Part shown: positions 25,910 to 34,322 of the stretch, in pieces
Position numbering within the stretch: the first letter of the stretch is position 1
Layout of the letters: every line of letters begins with the position of its first letter
Origin: Actinomycetes bacterium
GTDB lineage: Bacteria; Actinomycetota; Acidimicrobiia; Acidimicrobiales; Ilumatobacteraceae
Assembly: GCA_025356335.1 (NCBI GenBank)
Contig: JANXUF010000045.1
Location: 49,013 to 113,012 of the forward strand
Length of the DNA: 64,000 nucleotides
Direction: 5' to 3'
The notes under the pieces: model-generated
What the model was told of the DNA's origin: nothing
The model's database searches: none
Seen by the model: the letters and a program-made list of their open reading frames with translations, nothing else
Program-made: the position numbers and the translations under genes

Positions 25910-26995
25910 GTGCACCCCACCGAACCGCAACAACACCCCATGACCTCAGAGGCGATGCGCCACGCATGGCATCCTGTCGCGCTCAGCACGGAGATCGGTG
26001 CGTTGCCGACGCAGGTGTGGCTACTTGGTGAGGCATGGGCGCTGGTCCGTGACGATTTCGGGTTGCGGGCGTTCGTCGACAGATGTCCACATCGGCTCGC
26101 TCCGCTGACAGCCGGACGGCTCTGCGGCGACGGTTCGATCCAGTGCGGCTACCACGGTTGGCAGTTCGACGTGACCGGATCGTGCACGTTCATCCCGGCA
26201 TTGGGCGTTGGCGCGACGGTACCGCCGCGGGCCCGTCTGACGTCGCCGGCGGCTGTTGTCGACTCCGCCGGCATCGTCTGGCTCGCCCCGGAATCGCCGG
26301 TCGCCTCGCTGCCCGAGATGACAGCACCGCCGGGTGGGCATATCGGCACACTCGTTCCCTCGCGGGCACCGGTCGACCCTGGCGAGATGATCGACAACTT
26401 CCTCGACGTCGCCCATTTCCCGTTCGTCCATGCGGCCACGTTCGGCCTCGAAGGCTCTGACGCAGTCGAGGACTACGAGATCTCGCATACCGAATTCGGT
26501 TTCATCGGTGTCACCGAGCACGAGTTCGCCAACCACGAAGATCCCGGTGTGAAGGCCGGGATCCGACCGCTGCGGCAACGGCGGAGGATGACATACGAGT
26601 ACGTGCCGCCCTATATTGCGACGCTCCGCCTCGACTACATCGATGCCAACGGTTCGAACCTCATCGTCTTCGCGGTGCAACCGGAGGGCGGCGGATCGAG
26701 CCGGGTGTACACATCGCTACAACGCAACGACGTTCCAGCAGAGGCGATGCCGGACGCATTGGTCTTCGAGCAGCGCGTGCTGGAAGAGGACCTGGCGATC
26801 CAGCGGCGGATGTCAACGACGATGCCACTCGAACTGACCGCCGAAGTTCACACCAGGGCGGATCGTCTGACGATCGAGCTTCGCCGCTGCCTCGCCAGGT
26901 TTCTGGCCGTCGTTCGAACGGAGGAGACGGTCATCGCCGAAGTGCCTTCATCGAGTAGGAACGCGCCCCACGGCGCGAGGGAAATACTCGATTGA
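25910..26995 (+). CDS. Rieske [2Fe-2S] oxygenase, alpha-subunit type
   Basis: Rieske non-heme iron oxygenase of about 361 residues that would hydroxylate or demethylate a ring compound with a separate reductase. The cluster ligands are CPHRLAPL and CGYHGWQFD; the mononuclear iron site is seen in DNFLDVAHFPFVHAATFG with its Asp and two His. The family resembles VanA/dicamba O-demethylase-type oxygenases. The start is uncertain: GTG 25910 suits a TATTCT promoter, ATG 25940 would remove ten residues, and GTG 25856 extends it. No reductase or ferredoxin gene is next to it. Confidence 0.88.
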   Translation: MHPTEPQQHPMTSEAMRHAWHPVALSTEIGALPTQVWLLGEAWALVRDDFGLRAFVDRCPHRLAPLTAGRLCGDGSIQCGYHGWQFDVTGSCTFIPALGVGATVPPRARLTSPAAVVDSAGIVWLAPESPVASLPEMTAPPGGHIGTLVPSRAPVDPGEMIDNFLDVAHFPFVHAATFGLEGSDAVEDYEISHTEFGFIGVTEHEFANHEDPGVKAGIRPLRQRRRMTYEYVPPYIATLRLDYIDANGSNLIVFAVQPEGGGSSRVYTSLQRNDVPAEAMPDALVFEQRVLEEDLAIQRRMSTTMPLELTAEVHTRADRLTIELRRCLARFLAVVRTEETVIAEVPSSSRNAPHGAREILD

Positions 26996-27016
26996 ATCGC
27001 TCGGCGGTCGCCTGCG

Positions 27017-29629
27017 TCACCCGGGCGGCGGCGAGGCAGTTCTGCGTCGGTCGATCATCCAGTAGAGGCCGATCCCGATGATCGTCACCAACGTCACCAA
27101 GATGGCGACTTCGACGTCTCTCGGGACGAAACGGAACTGGACGTCGTGCCAGCCCGGGGGCACCTGCACGCCGATGAACGCACCGTTGACGCGCACGACG
27201 GGGGCGTCGTGCCCGTCGACCTGCGCTCGCCACGACGAGTAGTCACTTTCCGCCAGCCAGACGACGCCGGCCCGCCCGTCGCCGCCGGCGATCGCATAGT
27301 CGTTGCCGCCCCAACGATTTGCCGTATCGCTGCGCGACAACGGCACGGCGGCGGCCGGGAACGAGTCGGCGGCGCAGGTGCCGTCGATGGACGGCGTGAT
27401 CATCGCTCGCGACGGGTCGTCGCGTACATAGGCCACAGCGTCAGGGAGGCGCGGTTGCGATTCGCAGCCTGTGCTGAGTGTTGCCGGCGATGTCGCGTCG
27501 ACCCGGAAGTAGGCCAGCCGGTCGTCGAAGGTCGCCAGCGTCAGGCCGCGAGGGTATGTCAACACGGTCGGACGGATCGCGTTCGCAGTTGCGGCCTCGT
27601 AGCCGTCCGGCCCGTTGGTCCGCACGCCCGTCTGAGCGCCGACGATCACCGAGGACCGGCCGTCGACACTTGCCACGCATGTTCGGTCGCCGGTGGCACA
27701 GGCGATGCCGTGGCGTACCTCGGCGGTGGTGAACGCCGTGTCGAACGGGGTGTCCCATTCGTCGGTGACGCCGCGGACGACTTCGTTGATGCCGAACAGG
27801 CTGAGGGAGGCGACGTCGGTGATGTTGAAGGTGGAACTCGCTTCGCGGCGGCCACCGAGTGCCTGGACGAGTTCGAAGTGGCCGTACAGGTTGATCGCGT
27901 CGTACAGGAACGGCGTCGTCACTTTGTCGATCGACAGGACGTTCGCCTCGGTCGCAGCGTTGGAGTTGGCGAGCACGATGCCCTGAGTCCCGGCGACGGC
28001 GCGGACCGTGGCGAGCGCCGGCGTGTGCGGGAAATAGAACGACGTGTCGATCACCGAATTCACGCGCCAGAAGCCGTAGACCGGAGCCACCACGACACTC
28101 GCCGTGACCATCGCCCAGGCCAGAACTCGGTGGTTGACGCGACTCGTTCCTCGCAACAGCACGAGCAGTGCTGCAGCGGCCGTTGCGCAGCAGCACACCG
28201 GGACGATCATCGCCGTCCACGATCCGGCGATCCATACGCCATGGTTGTGTGTGTGCACGTACCACGGGTAAGCGACCAGTGCTGCGCCGAGAACGGCGGC
28301 CACCAGCGCGCCGGCACCCGCTCGCCACCAGCGACCGATCGTGCCGGCGTTCCGGACGACGTCCTCGACGCCGTATGCCGCCAAGACGCACACGGCTACG
28401 ATGAACACGGGGTGCGCCCGGTTCAGGGCTGCGTTCGCCGGCATGTGCCTGATCACGAACGTCCCGATGCCCCACGGGTTGAACCAGATCGGGAGCCACA
28501 GCACGATCACCGCCGACATCAACGTGCGGATGCGCATCGCCCGTCGATCGCCGCCGACGTCCGCTGGTACGGCATCGCCGTCTCGATCCACCCGCCGGCG
28601 GGAGGCGAACAATCCGACGATGCCGATCACTGCCAGCAGAACGGCGACGGGCGAGACGTAGGACCCGAGCAGTTCGTTGAAGTTCGGCTGCGTCGTGAAT
28701 TCGATGCTGCCGGCGAGCGTGCCAGGAGGGCGGCCGAGGCCGTTGGCGGTCAGCGCGCTGAGGATGAAACTCGGCTGGAGGACGATCGAGCGGCCCGCAG
28801 ACGTCGGGACGTTGAACACCTCGCTCTGACGGAGATAGTTGAGGAAAGGAACGATCTGGACGGCTGCGAGCGACAGGCCGATGAGCATGTTACGGAGGCA
28901 GCGCACGACGGCACGGATGCCGTTTTCGCCTTGGACGACGAGCACGAAGGCGGCGACCAGCACCCCCGAGAAGGCGGCGGTCTCCGGGTGCCCGGCGAAG
29001 GCGATCGCACAGATCACACCGGCCTGGGCGAGGAGTTGTCGACGCGCCGACGAGTACGTGGCGAGAAAGGCCAGCATCGCAACGGGCAGCAGACTCATCT
29101 CCGATGGCAGCGGCCAGTACAACCAGACGATGAAGTAGCCACTCAGGACGAAGGTGCCGGCGGCGATCGCCTGGGCGACGAACCGCCCGCCAAGGGCGCG
29201 GACCAGCGCCAGCACCCCGAGATAGCCGACGACGATCTTGGCGATATCGGCGATCAGCGAACCCCAGCGGAAGCCGAACACGTCGATCGGAACGCTGAAC
29301 GGTGACAGGACAGCGGTCTGCGCATTGCCGAGTTGCGGAGCACCGTTGCCCTCGTAGCGGTTCCACACCGGCAACCGCAGATCGAGGAGTTCCCGGCGCG
29401 ACTCTTCGAGCCACGGACCGAGCGCCCGCTCCGTGTCGCTGAGCAGTGGGTTGGCCCTGGGCGCCTGCGCATCGATGCGGTACAGCAGGCTGCGCTGAGC
29501 GAGGTCAGCGCCGGAGTTGACGCCACCGCGCAGTACCGTCCACGGGTTGACGAGCACGACGACGAGTAGCGTCAGCAGCGCAGCGTGCGCCAACGTGTTG
29601 CGATGGCGGCCAAGCCATGCAACGATCAC
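27017..29629 (-). CDS. YfhO-like large polytopic membrane protein
   Basis: Membrane protein of 870 residues resembling bacterial YfhO, a GT-C-like family proposed to act in envelope glycosylation. It has about a dozen hydrophobic segments in the first 560 residues, including ALLTLLVVVLVNPW and AMLAFLATY, and an extracellular loop with LLDLRLPVWNRYEGNGAPQLGNAQTAVLSP that is diagnostic. A soluble C-terminal part with two Cys pairs (ACATGDRTCVA; STGCESQ) ends with YSSWRAQVDGHDAPVV, one more membrane helix and a short basic tail. Start GTG 29629 has no clear ribosome site. Confidence 0.82.
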   Translation of the reverse strand: MIVAWLGRHRNTLAHAALLTLLVVVLVNPWTVLRGGVNSGADLAQRSLLYRIDAQAPRANPLLSDTERALGPWLEESRRELLDLRLPVWNRYEGNGAPQLGNAQTAVLSPFSVPIDVFGFRWGSLIADIAKIVVGYLGVLALVRALGGRFVAQAIAAGTFVLSGYFIVWLYWPLPSEMSLLPVAMLAFLATYSSARRQLLAQAGVICAIAFAGHPETAAFSGVLVAAFVLVVQGENGIRAVVRCLRNMLIGLSLAAVQIVPFLNYLRQSEVFNVPTSAGRSIVLQPSFILSALTANGLGRPPGTLAGSIEFTTQPNFNELLGSYVSPVAVLLAVIGIVGLFASRRRVDRDGDAVPADVGGDRRAMRIRTLMSAVIVLWLPIWFNPWGIGTFVIRHMPANAALNRAHPVFIVAVCVLAAYGVEDVVRNAGTIGRWWRAGAGALVAAVLGAALVAYPWYVHTHNHGVWIAGSWTAMIVPVCCCATAAAALLVLLRGTSRVNHRVLAWAMVTASVVVAPVYGFWRVNSVIDTSFYFPHTPALATVRAVAGTQGIVLANSNAATEANVLSIDKVTTPFLYDAINLYGHFELVQALGGRREASSTFNITDVASLSLFGINEVVRGVTDEWDTPFDTAFTTAEVRHGIACATGDRTCVASVDGRSSVIVGAQTGVRTNGPDGYEAATANAIRPTVLTYPRGLTLATFDDRLAYFRVDATSPATLSTGCESQPRLPDAVAYVRDDPSRAMITPSIDGTCAADSFPAAAVPLSRSDTANRWGGNDYAIAGGDGRAGVVWLAESDYSSWRAQVDGHDAPVVRVNGAFIGVQVPPGWHDVQFRFVPRDVEVAILVTLVTIIGIGLYWMIDRRRTASPPPG

Positions 29630-29832
29630 TGGGCGCCCGTCGTCCTCGATTCGTCAAAACTAGTTCCAGCGAATCCACTCGACCCAAAGGACGGTCCGCC
29701 GCCTTCCGGACCGACGCCAGCGATCACGCCGTTGTCGGTCGACATGGCGATCGATCCGTCGCTCCCGATGACGCATCCGCAGAGTTTCGGACTTCTTTCG
29801 AAGTCGTTCCCTCGGTGTTGCGACGTCGTCCG

Positions 29833-29838
29833 TACTCT
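29833..29838 (+). promoter_or_regulatory. TACTCT -10 box before a leaderless mini-ORF
   Basis: TACTCT followed by GCCCGG and ATG 29845. It would start transcription on the ATG of an eight-codon ORF that overlaps the PAP2 gene start. Confidence 0.5.
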
Positions 29839-29844
29839 GCCCGG

Positions 29845-29871
29845 ATGAACCGAAGCGCAGCACGGTGGTAG
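29845..29871 (+). CDS. leaderless eight-codon upstream ORF (MNRSAARW)
   Basis: ATG 29845 lies six bases after a TACTCT box and opens MNRSAARW then TAG. The ORF overlaps the GTG start (29865) of the PAP2 gene in another frame, so ribosomes ending here could restart on GTG. Translation is inferred from the promoter spacing; the peptide has no recognisable function. Confidence 0.4.
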   Translation: MNRSAARW

Positions 29872-31001
29872 TCGATTTCGGAGCCGAGGCGGTCGCAGCG
29901 GAGGCGTTCGAAGCCGAGGCGTTCGAAGCCCAGACGTTCCGCGGTGAGGCCGTGAAGGTCGACAGCGCGTACGACGCCGTCCACCCATTCGCCGAACCTA
30001 CGGTCTTGTCGTGGGGCCGCGTCAGCCGGTTCCGCATCCGCATCCGTTGGGGAAGCGTCCGTCTGCTGCTGATGACCGCATACGTCGTCGTCTACGTCCG
30101 CTGGTCGTTGCGCCACGGCATCGTCGTCGACCCGATTTCCTCACTCGTGTCGGTCGGGGTGCTGTTGGCGTTCGCCCATGTCGGTCGGCCGTGGCGGAGT
30201 TGGGCGAGACTCGTCGGCGACGCCGCCATCTACGCAGCGATGATCTTCGCCTACGGCGCGTCGTACGGGCTTGCCGCCAGACTCGGACGACCTCGCCAGG
30301 TCGAAGCGATCCGCAACATCGACCGCCTGCTGTTCCTCGGCACGGACCCGAACGTCTGGATCCAACAGCACTTCTACGACGCCGCCCACGTCCGCTGGTA
30401 CGACGTCGCCGCCTCGATCGTCTACTTCACCCACTTCGTCGTCCCGGCAACCGTCATCGTCGTACTGTGGCTGGTCGATCGCGACCAGTGGGTGCGGTTC
30501 ATGAAGCGGTTCGCGACCGTGCTGTTCATCGCTTGCGCCTCGTTCGTGGTCATCCCGACCGTGCCGCCGTGGCTGGCAGGCGAGGGCGGCTACACGGCAT
30601 TGCCACGTCTCGCCAGGCCGGTGTCGCGGGGCTGGCAACACCTCGGTCTGACAGTGTTCGCCCACGCGTGGGACGTCGGCAAGGGATGGTCGAACCCGAT
30701 TGCGGCGATGCCGTCATTGCACGCCGCCTTCTCGATGTTCGTCGTTGTCTTCTTCTTCCCGAAGGTGCACCGTCGATGGATCAAGGCATTGCTGCTCACG
30801 TTCCCGATCGCCATGGGTCTCTCGCTCGTCTACCTGGCGGAGCACTACGTCACGGACGTCCTCGGCGGGTGGCTCGTCGTCGGTGCCTCGTTCCTGCTGT
30901 GGAACCGCATCGAACGCCGACGTCGTTCGCACACGGCACCGAGCTCCTCAACATTGGGCGGTACAACGTCCGAGCAGCCGCAGCAGGCGGTCGGGGTATG
31001 A
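29865..31001 (+). CDS. PAP2 superfamily membrane phosphatase/phosphotransferase
   Basis: Type 2 phosphatidic acid phosphatase-like protein of 378 residues in the inositolphosphotransferase-like branch (six membrane helices). Catalytic motifs are AMPSLHAAFSM and AEHYVTDVLGG, supplying the two histidines and aspartate. The preceding segment IRNIDRLLFLGTDPNVWIQQHFYD is typical of this branch. The N-terminus has a duplicated five-residue unit (AEAFE) from a 15-base DNA repeat and may be dispensable; GTG 29865 overlaps the mini-ORF above. The last 54 bases overlap the convergent phosphodiesterase gene. Confidence 0.82.
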   Translation: MVVDFGAEAVAAEAFEAEAFEAQTFRGEAVKVDSAYDAVHPFAEPTVLSWGRVSRFRIRIRWGSVRLLLMTAYVVVYVRWSLRHGIVVDPISSLVSVGVLLAFAHVGRPWRSWARLVGDAAIYAAMIFAYGASYGLAARLGRPRQVEAIRNIDRLLFLGTDPNVWIQQHFYDAAHVRWYDVAASIVYFTHFVVPATVIVVLWLVDRDQWVRFMKRFATVLFIACASFVVIPTVPPWLAGEGGYTALPRLARPVSRGWQHLGLTVFAHAWDVGKGWSNPIAAMPSLHAAFSMFVVVFFFPKVHRRWIKALLLTFPIAMGLSLVYLAEHYVTDVLGGWLVVGASFLLWNRIERRRRSHTAPSSSTLGGTTSEQPQQAVGV

Positions 31002-31908
31002 CGTATAGATCGCATCGACGCCGATGCTGATGAGGTACTGCATGTCGGACTCGTCGTTGACGACCCACGGCATGATCGCAATGCCATGTTGGTGCGACCA
31101 GGCGACCGAAGCAGCATCGACGAGTTGCCTGCCGTTCGCCCGGAACGGTGGTTGATCGACCGTGATCGCCGACACGAAGTTCGGAGCATTTGTGGTGCGC
31201 GCCTGGTTGTCGGCGCGAACGTCTGCGAGCGTGGCGCTCGTCCTGACCGTCGGACACTGCTTGCGGAACTGCACGATCTGATCGTCGCTGTTCGAGCCGA
31301 CGAAGACGTCGCCGAGCCGTCCGTAGCGCACGAGCAGGGCGCAGACACGCTGGATCACGTCGGCGGTCTCGTCCTTCAGGTCGATCGAGATGAAGGTGTG
31401 AGGGAAGCGCTGCAGAACGGATTCGAAGGAGGGGATCGTCACGCCGATACCGCTGAACGGGTGGAGTTCGGCCGCAGGTGCCGTCGCCGGGGTACCTGGC
31501 GGGGTGAACGTCGCGCCGGCGTCCAGCTTCGACAGTTGGGAGAACGTCATCTTGTCGACCTCGCCGCTCGTCCCGGTCATTCGGTCGACGGTCTCGTCGT
31601 GGAAGTTCACCACCACGTCGTCCTGCGACAGCCGCAGATCGACGTCGACGAAATCGGCGCCCATCGCCATCGTGCGGTCGTAGGCGATCATCGTGTCCTC
31701 CGGGAATTCGCCATCGCCTCCGCCATGCGGGATCACAAGCGTGCGGCCGGTACGAAACGGGTTGGCCTCCGTGGTGAAGTTCGTCGAGCTCGCGGATTTC
31801 TGCTTCGAGTCGCCCGGGTCGTTCGAGGCGCTTGACGATGACGACCGCGGAGACGATGGCGACGGTCGCCAGACCGGCGCCGAGGAACAGTCGCCGTCGA
31901 TGTCTCAC
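30948..31908 (-). CDS. glycerophosphodiester phosphodiesterase-like protein, frameshifted near its N-terminus
   Basis: GDPD-family lipid phosphodiesterase with an N-terminal membrane anchor. The anchored start, GTG 31908 (RRLFLGAGLATVAIVSAVVIV), overlaps the stop of the previous gene (GTGA). About 30 codons later the frame is lost in CCCGGG (31813-31818); with one G fewer the frame runs on as DSKQKSASSTNF into PHGGGDGEFPEDTMIAY. The catalytic domain alone is open from GTG 31736 (262 residues) and keeps FHDETVDRMTGT and SIDLKDE. The usual HR of the first motif is HG here. It ends the nine-gene operon and overlaps the PAP2 gene end. Confidence 0.75.
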
Positions 31909-32564
31909 GAGGCGAAACGCAGCTGATCGCCGTCGTGTTCGCGGACGAGCCGTCTGGCGATGTTCGCGGCGTGCCCGCCGAGATGCGTCGCCGCCAGCGC
32001 CCGGACGTCGTCGAACGTGTCGATGTCGCGTGCCATCGGCAGCAGGTGGACATCGTGGCCGAGTTGATGCAAACGTTCGAGTTGGTCGGCCCCGGTGTGG
32101 TCGGTGCTCATCTCGATGCCGCTGAAGATTCCGGGTTCGATGCGCGCCAATCCGATCGACCAGTAGCCGCCGTCGACTGCCGGTCCGAGCGCGTCGAGTC
32201 CGCGTGTCAGTGCTGCCAGACCGTCGACGAGCGCATGCATCGCGTGAGGCGTTTCCATCCCCACGATGATGCCCGGTCCGAGGACGGAGAACCCGTCAGC
32301 GAGCCGCTCGCCGAGATCGCCGTCGCATTGCGGAACCGTTTCGTAGCGCGCCGGGATCCAACTCGGCCGTGCGCCGTCGAGCAGCAGTACACGACGCACC
32401 GGTCCGAGCGACGGTGCCGTCCGCAACGCCGAGTCGATCGCCTCCAACGTGTCGGACAGTGCTGCGGCGGCGAGTTCCGCTGCCTGCGCCGGCGTGCACG
32501 GCGGGCACAGCCGGGTCTTCACCCGACCGGCGACGGGGGCCTTGGCGATCACCGTCACATGCAT
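31905..32564 (-). CDS. DUF2064 / TIGR04282-like glycosyltransferase-fold protein
   Basis: Nucleotide-diphospho-sugar transferase-fold protein of 219 residues from the DUF2064/TIGR04282 group (named after arsenosugar biosynthesis). The pyrophosphorylase-like start IAKAPVAGRVKTRLCPP, the GDLGERLADGF segment and PAVDGGYWSIGL with a DGGY loop are the family marks. The start is one base after the stop of the GT2 gene. Together the pair probably builds a sugar-phosphate or lipid-linked product; the M. tuberculosis homologous cluster places a similar gene (Rv0540) after a GT2 gene. Confidence 0.85.
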   Translation of the reverse strand: MHVTVIAKAPVAGRVKTRLCPPCTPAQAAELAAAALSDTLEAIDSALRTAPSLGPVRRVLLLDGARPSWIPARYETVPQCDGDLGERLADGFSVLGPGIIVGMETPHAMHALVDGLAALTRGLDALGPAVDGGYWSIGLARIEPGIFSGIEMSTDHTGADQLERLHQLGHDVHLLPMARDIDTFDDVRALAATHLGGHAANIARRLVREHDGDQLRFAS

Positions 32565-32565
32565 G

Positions 32566-33222
32566 TCAGCGCCTGCTCTCTTCGCGGAGCAACCGTCCCA
32601 TGTCGCCGACCGCCTGTACGGTTCCGCGCATCGTCCCGGTCACCTTCGATCGCCCGGTCCGTTCGGCATATTCGACGGGCACATCCTTGATGCGCCATCC
32701 CCTCGATGCGGCCCGCAGCACCATCTCGAGCGGCCAGCCCGATCGGCGATCCTGTACCTGCAGGGCGACGAGATCGGCACGCTTGGCGGCGCGCATCGGG
32801 CCGAGATCGCGTATCTCGATTCCCGTCCGGCGCCGCACGTCGGCGGCGAGGACCTTGTTGGCCAAGCGCGCATGCATCGGCCAGGCACCCGGACGGGCGA
32901 CGCGCGATCCGAGGACGAGGTCTGCCTCGTCGCGTTCGACGAATCCGGCGAGCAGCGGCAGGGCGCGCGGGTCGAGGGAGGCGTCGCAGTCCATGAAGCA
33001 GACCACGTCGGCGGTCGCCGCTGCCAGACCCGCAGCACACGCCGATCCGAACCCACGTACCGGTTCGGAGACGACGAGCGCCCCGAGTTCAGCGGCGATT
33101 GCAGCTGTCGCGTCGGTCGAGCCGTTGTCGACGACGATGGCGTCGAACCCTGCGGGCATGCGTTTCAGCACCCAGCTCACGGCTTGCGCTTCGTTCAGCG
33201 CCGGAAGGATGACGTCAGGCAT
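32566..33222 (-). CDS. family 2 glycosyltransferase (polyprenyl-phosphate sugar synthase-like)
   Basis: GT2 enzyme of 218 residues. It starts with the nucleotide-sugar strand DVILPALNEAQAV, has VVDNGSTDAT, the metal-binding CFMDCDASLDP, and the acceptor-site segment QVQDRRSGWPLEMVLRA, followed by VEYAERTGRSKVTGTMRGTV. This pattern matches dolichyl/polyprenyl-phosphate sugar synthases without C-terminal membrane helices. Overlaps the epimerase gene by eight bases and lies one base before the DUF2064 gene, so it is part of a tightly packed operon. Confidence 0.87.
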   Translation of the reverse strand: MPDVILPALNEAQAVSWVLKRMPAGFDAIVVDNGSTDATAAIAAELGALVVSEPVRGFGSACAAGLAAATADVVCFMDCDASLDPRALPLLAGFVERDEADLVLGSRVARPGAWPMHARLANKVLAADVRRRTGIEIRDLGPMRAAKRADLVALQVQDRRSGWPLEMVLRAASRGWRIKDVPVEYAERTGRSKVTGTMRGTVQAVGDMGRLLREESRR

Positions 33223-34294
33223 GCTGTGTCCTCGATGGTCGGGGCGCCACGACGGCGCGCAGTGGTGCGGTGGAGAACGACCTCACGCCGGCGTCGAACC
33301 CGACGGTCGCACGGAATCCGAGCAGCGCGGCCGCTCGTTCGGGACTGGCGAAGACGTGGCGAATGTCGCCGAGCCGGTAGCCGCCGACGACCTGCGGCGG
33401 CGGCCCGTCACCCGGCCGCATCGCCTCGGCGAGATCGAGGATCGACTTCGGCGTTCCAGTGCAGACATTGAGGGGCCCGGGAACCCCGACGTCTGCGGTG
33501 AGCGCCAGTACGTTGGCATGGGCGACATCGGTGACGTGGACGAAGTCGCGCAACTGGTGGCCGTCCTCCATCACCCGTGGGGCTTCACCGCGTTCGTAGG
33601 CGCTGCGGAACAGACTGGCGACCCCGGCATACGGTGTGTCCCGAGGCATCCTCGGCCCGTAGACATTGTGATAGCGCAGCAGCGTGGCGACGCTGCCGGT
33701 GTGCTCACGCATATAGGCGTTGCACAGGCCTTCCTGGGCGAGTTTGGTGACGGCGTAGACGTTGCGCGGTTCGAGCCAGTGGTCCTCGGGGATCGCTTCC
33801 GGCGTCAGCGCACCGCCGCACTGCGGGCAGGCCGGATCGAAACGGCCGGCGTCGAGATCCTCGATCCGGCGCGGGCCTGGGCGCACGACGCCATGGTCGC
33901 GACAGCGGTAGCGGCCCTCGCCGTAGACGACCATACTCGAGGCGAGCACGAGGCGACCGGTGAAGTTCGCATTGTGCAGCGCGCTGAGCAGATGCGCTGT
34001 GCCGCCGTCGTTCTGTGAGACGTAGCGGGTGGCGTCGCCGAAGTCGACGCCGAGGCCGACCTTTGCCGCCTGATGGCAAACGGCGTCGACACCGTCCAAC
34101 GCCCCGCGCCACGTGTCCGGGTCGCGGATGTCGAGCCACCGGTATTCAGCGGTCGTCGACAGGCCGGCCGGCATGCCGTGGTGGGCTGCAGGGTCGAGGT
34201 CGTCGATCACGAGTACGTCGTGGCCGAGGAGTTCCAACTCGTCGACGATGTGCGAGCCGATGAATCCGGCCCCACCGGTCACGAGCACTCTCAT
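33215..34294 (-). CDS. NAD-dependent nucleotide-sugar epimerase/dehydratase with zinc-ribbon-like insert
   Basis: Extended SDR of 359 residues acting on a nucleotide sugar. TGGAGFIG at 6-13 binds NAD, the active-site serine is in LASSMVVYGEG, and Y180 with K184 are in NVYAVTKLAQE. Residues 128-165 form an insert with RCRDHG and CPQCGG (three cysteines and a histidine in zinc-ribbon-like order) between the serine and the Tyr motif; such inserts occur in the GalE3-like actinobacterial group. ATG 34294 lies 28 bases after the membrane transferase gene. Confidence 0.87.
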   Translation of the reverse strand: MRVLVTGGAGFIGSHIVDELELLGHDVLVIDDLDPAAHHGMPAGLSTTAEYRWLDIRDPDTWRGALDGVDAVCHQAAKVGLGVDFGDATRYVSQNDGGTAHLLSALHNANFTGRLVLASSMVVYGEGRYRCRDHGVVRPGPRRIEDLDAGRFDPACPQCGGALTPEAIPEDHWLEPRNVYAVTKLAQEGLCNAYMREHTGSVATLLRYHNVYGPRMPRDTPYAGVASLFRSAYERGEAPRVMEDGHQLRDFVHVTDVAHANVLALTADVGVPGPLNVCTGTPKSILDLAEAMRPGDGPPPQVVGGYRLGDIRHVFASPERAAALLGFRATVGFDAGVRSFSTAPLRAVVAPRPSRTQHA

Positions 34295-34322
34295 CGCTGC
34301 ACCTGTCCCTTCGATCGTTCGT

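Noticed and set aside
27146..29305. 719-codon open frame on the plus strand
   Set aside because: Antisense of the YfhO-like gene; sequence is Arg/Asp/Gly-rich with no domain.
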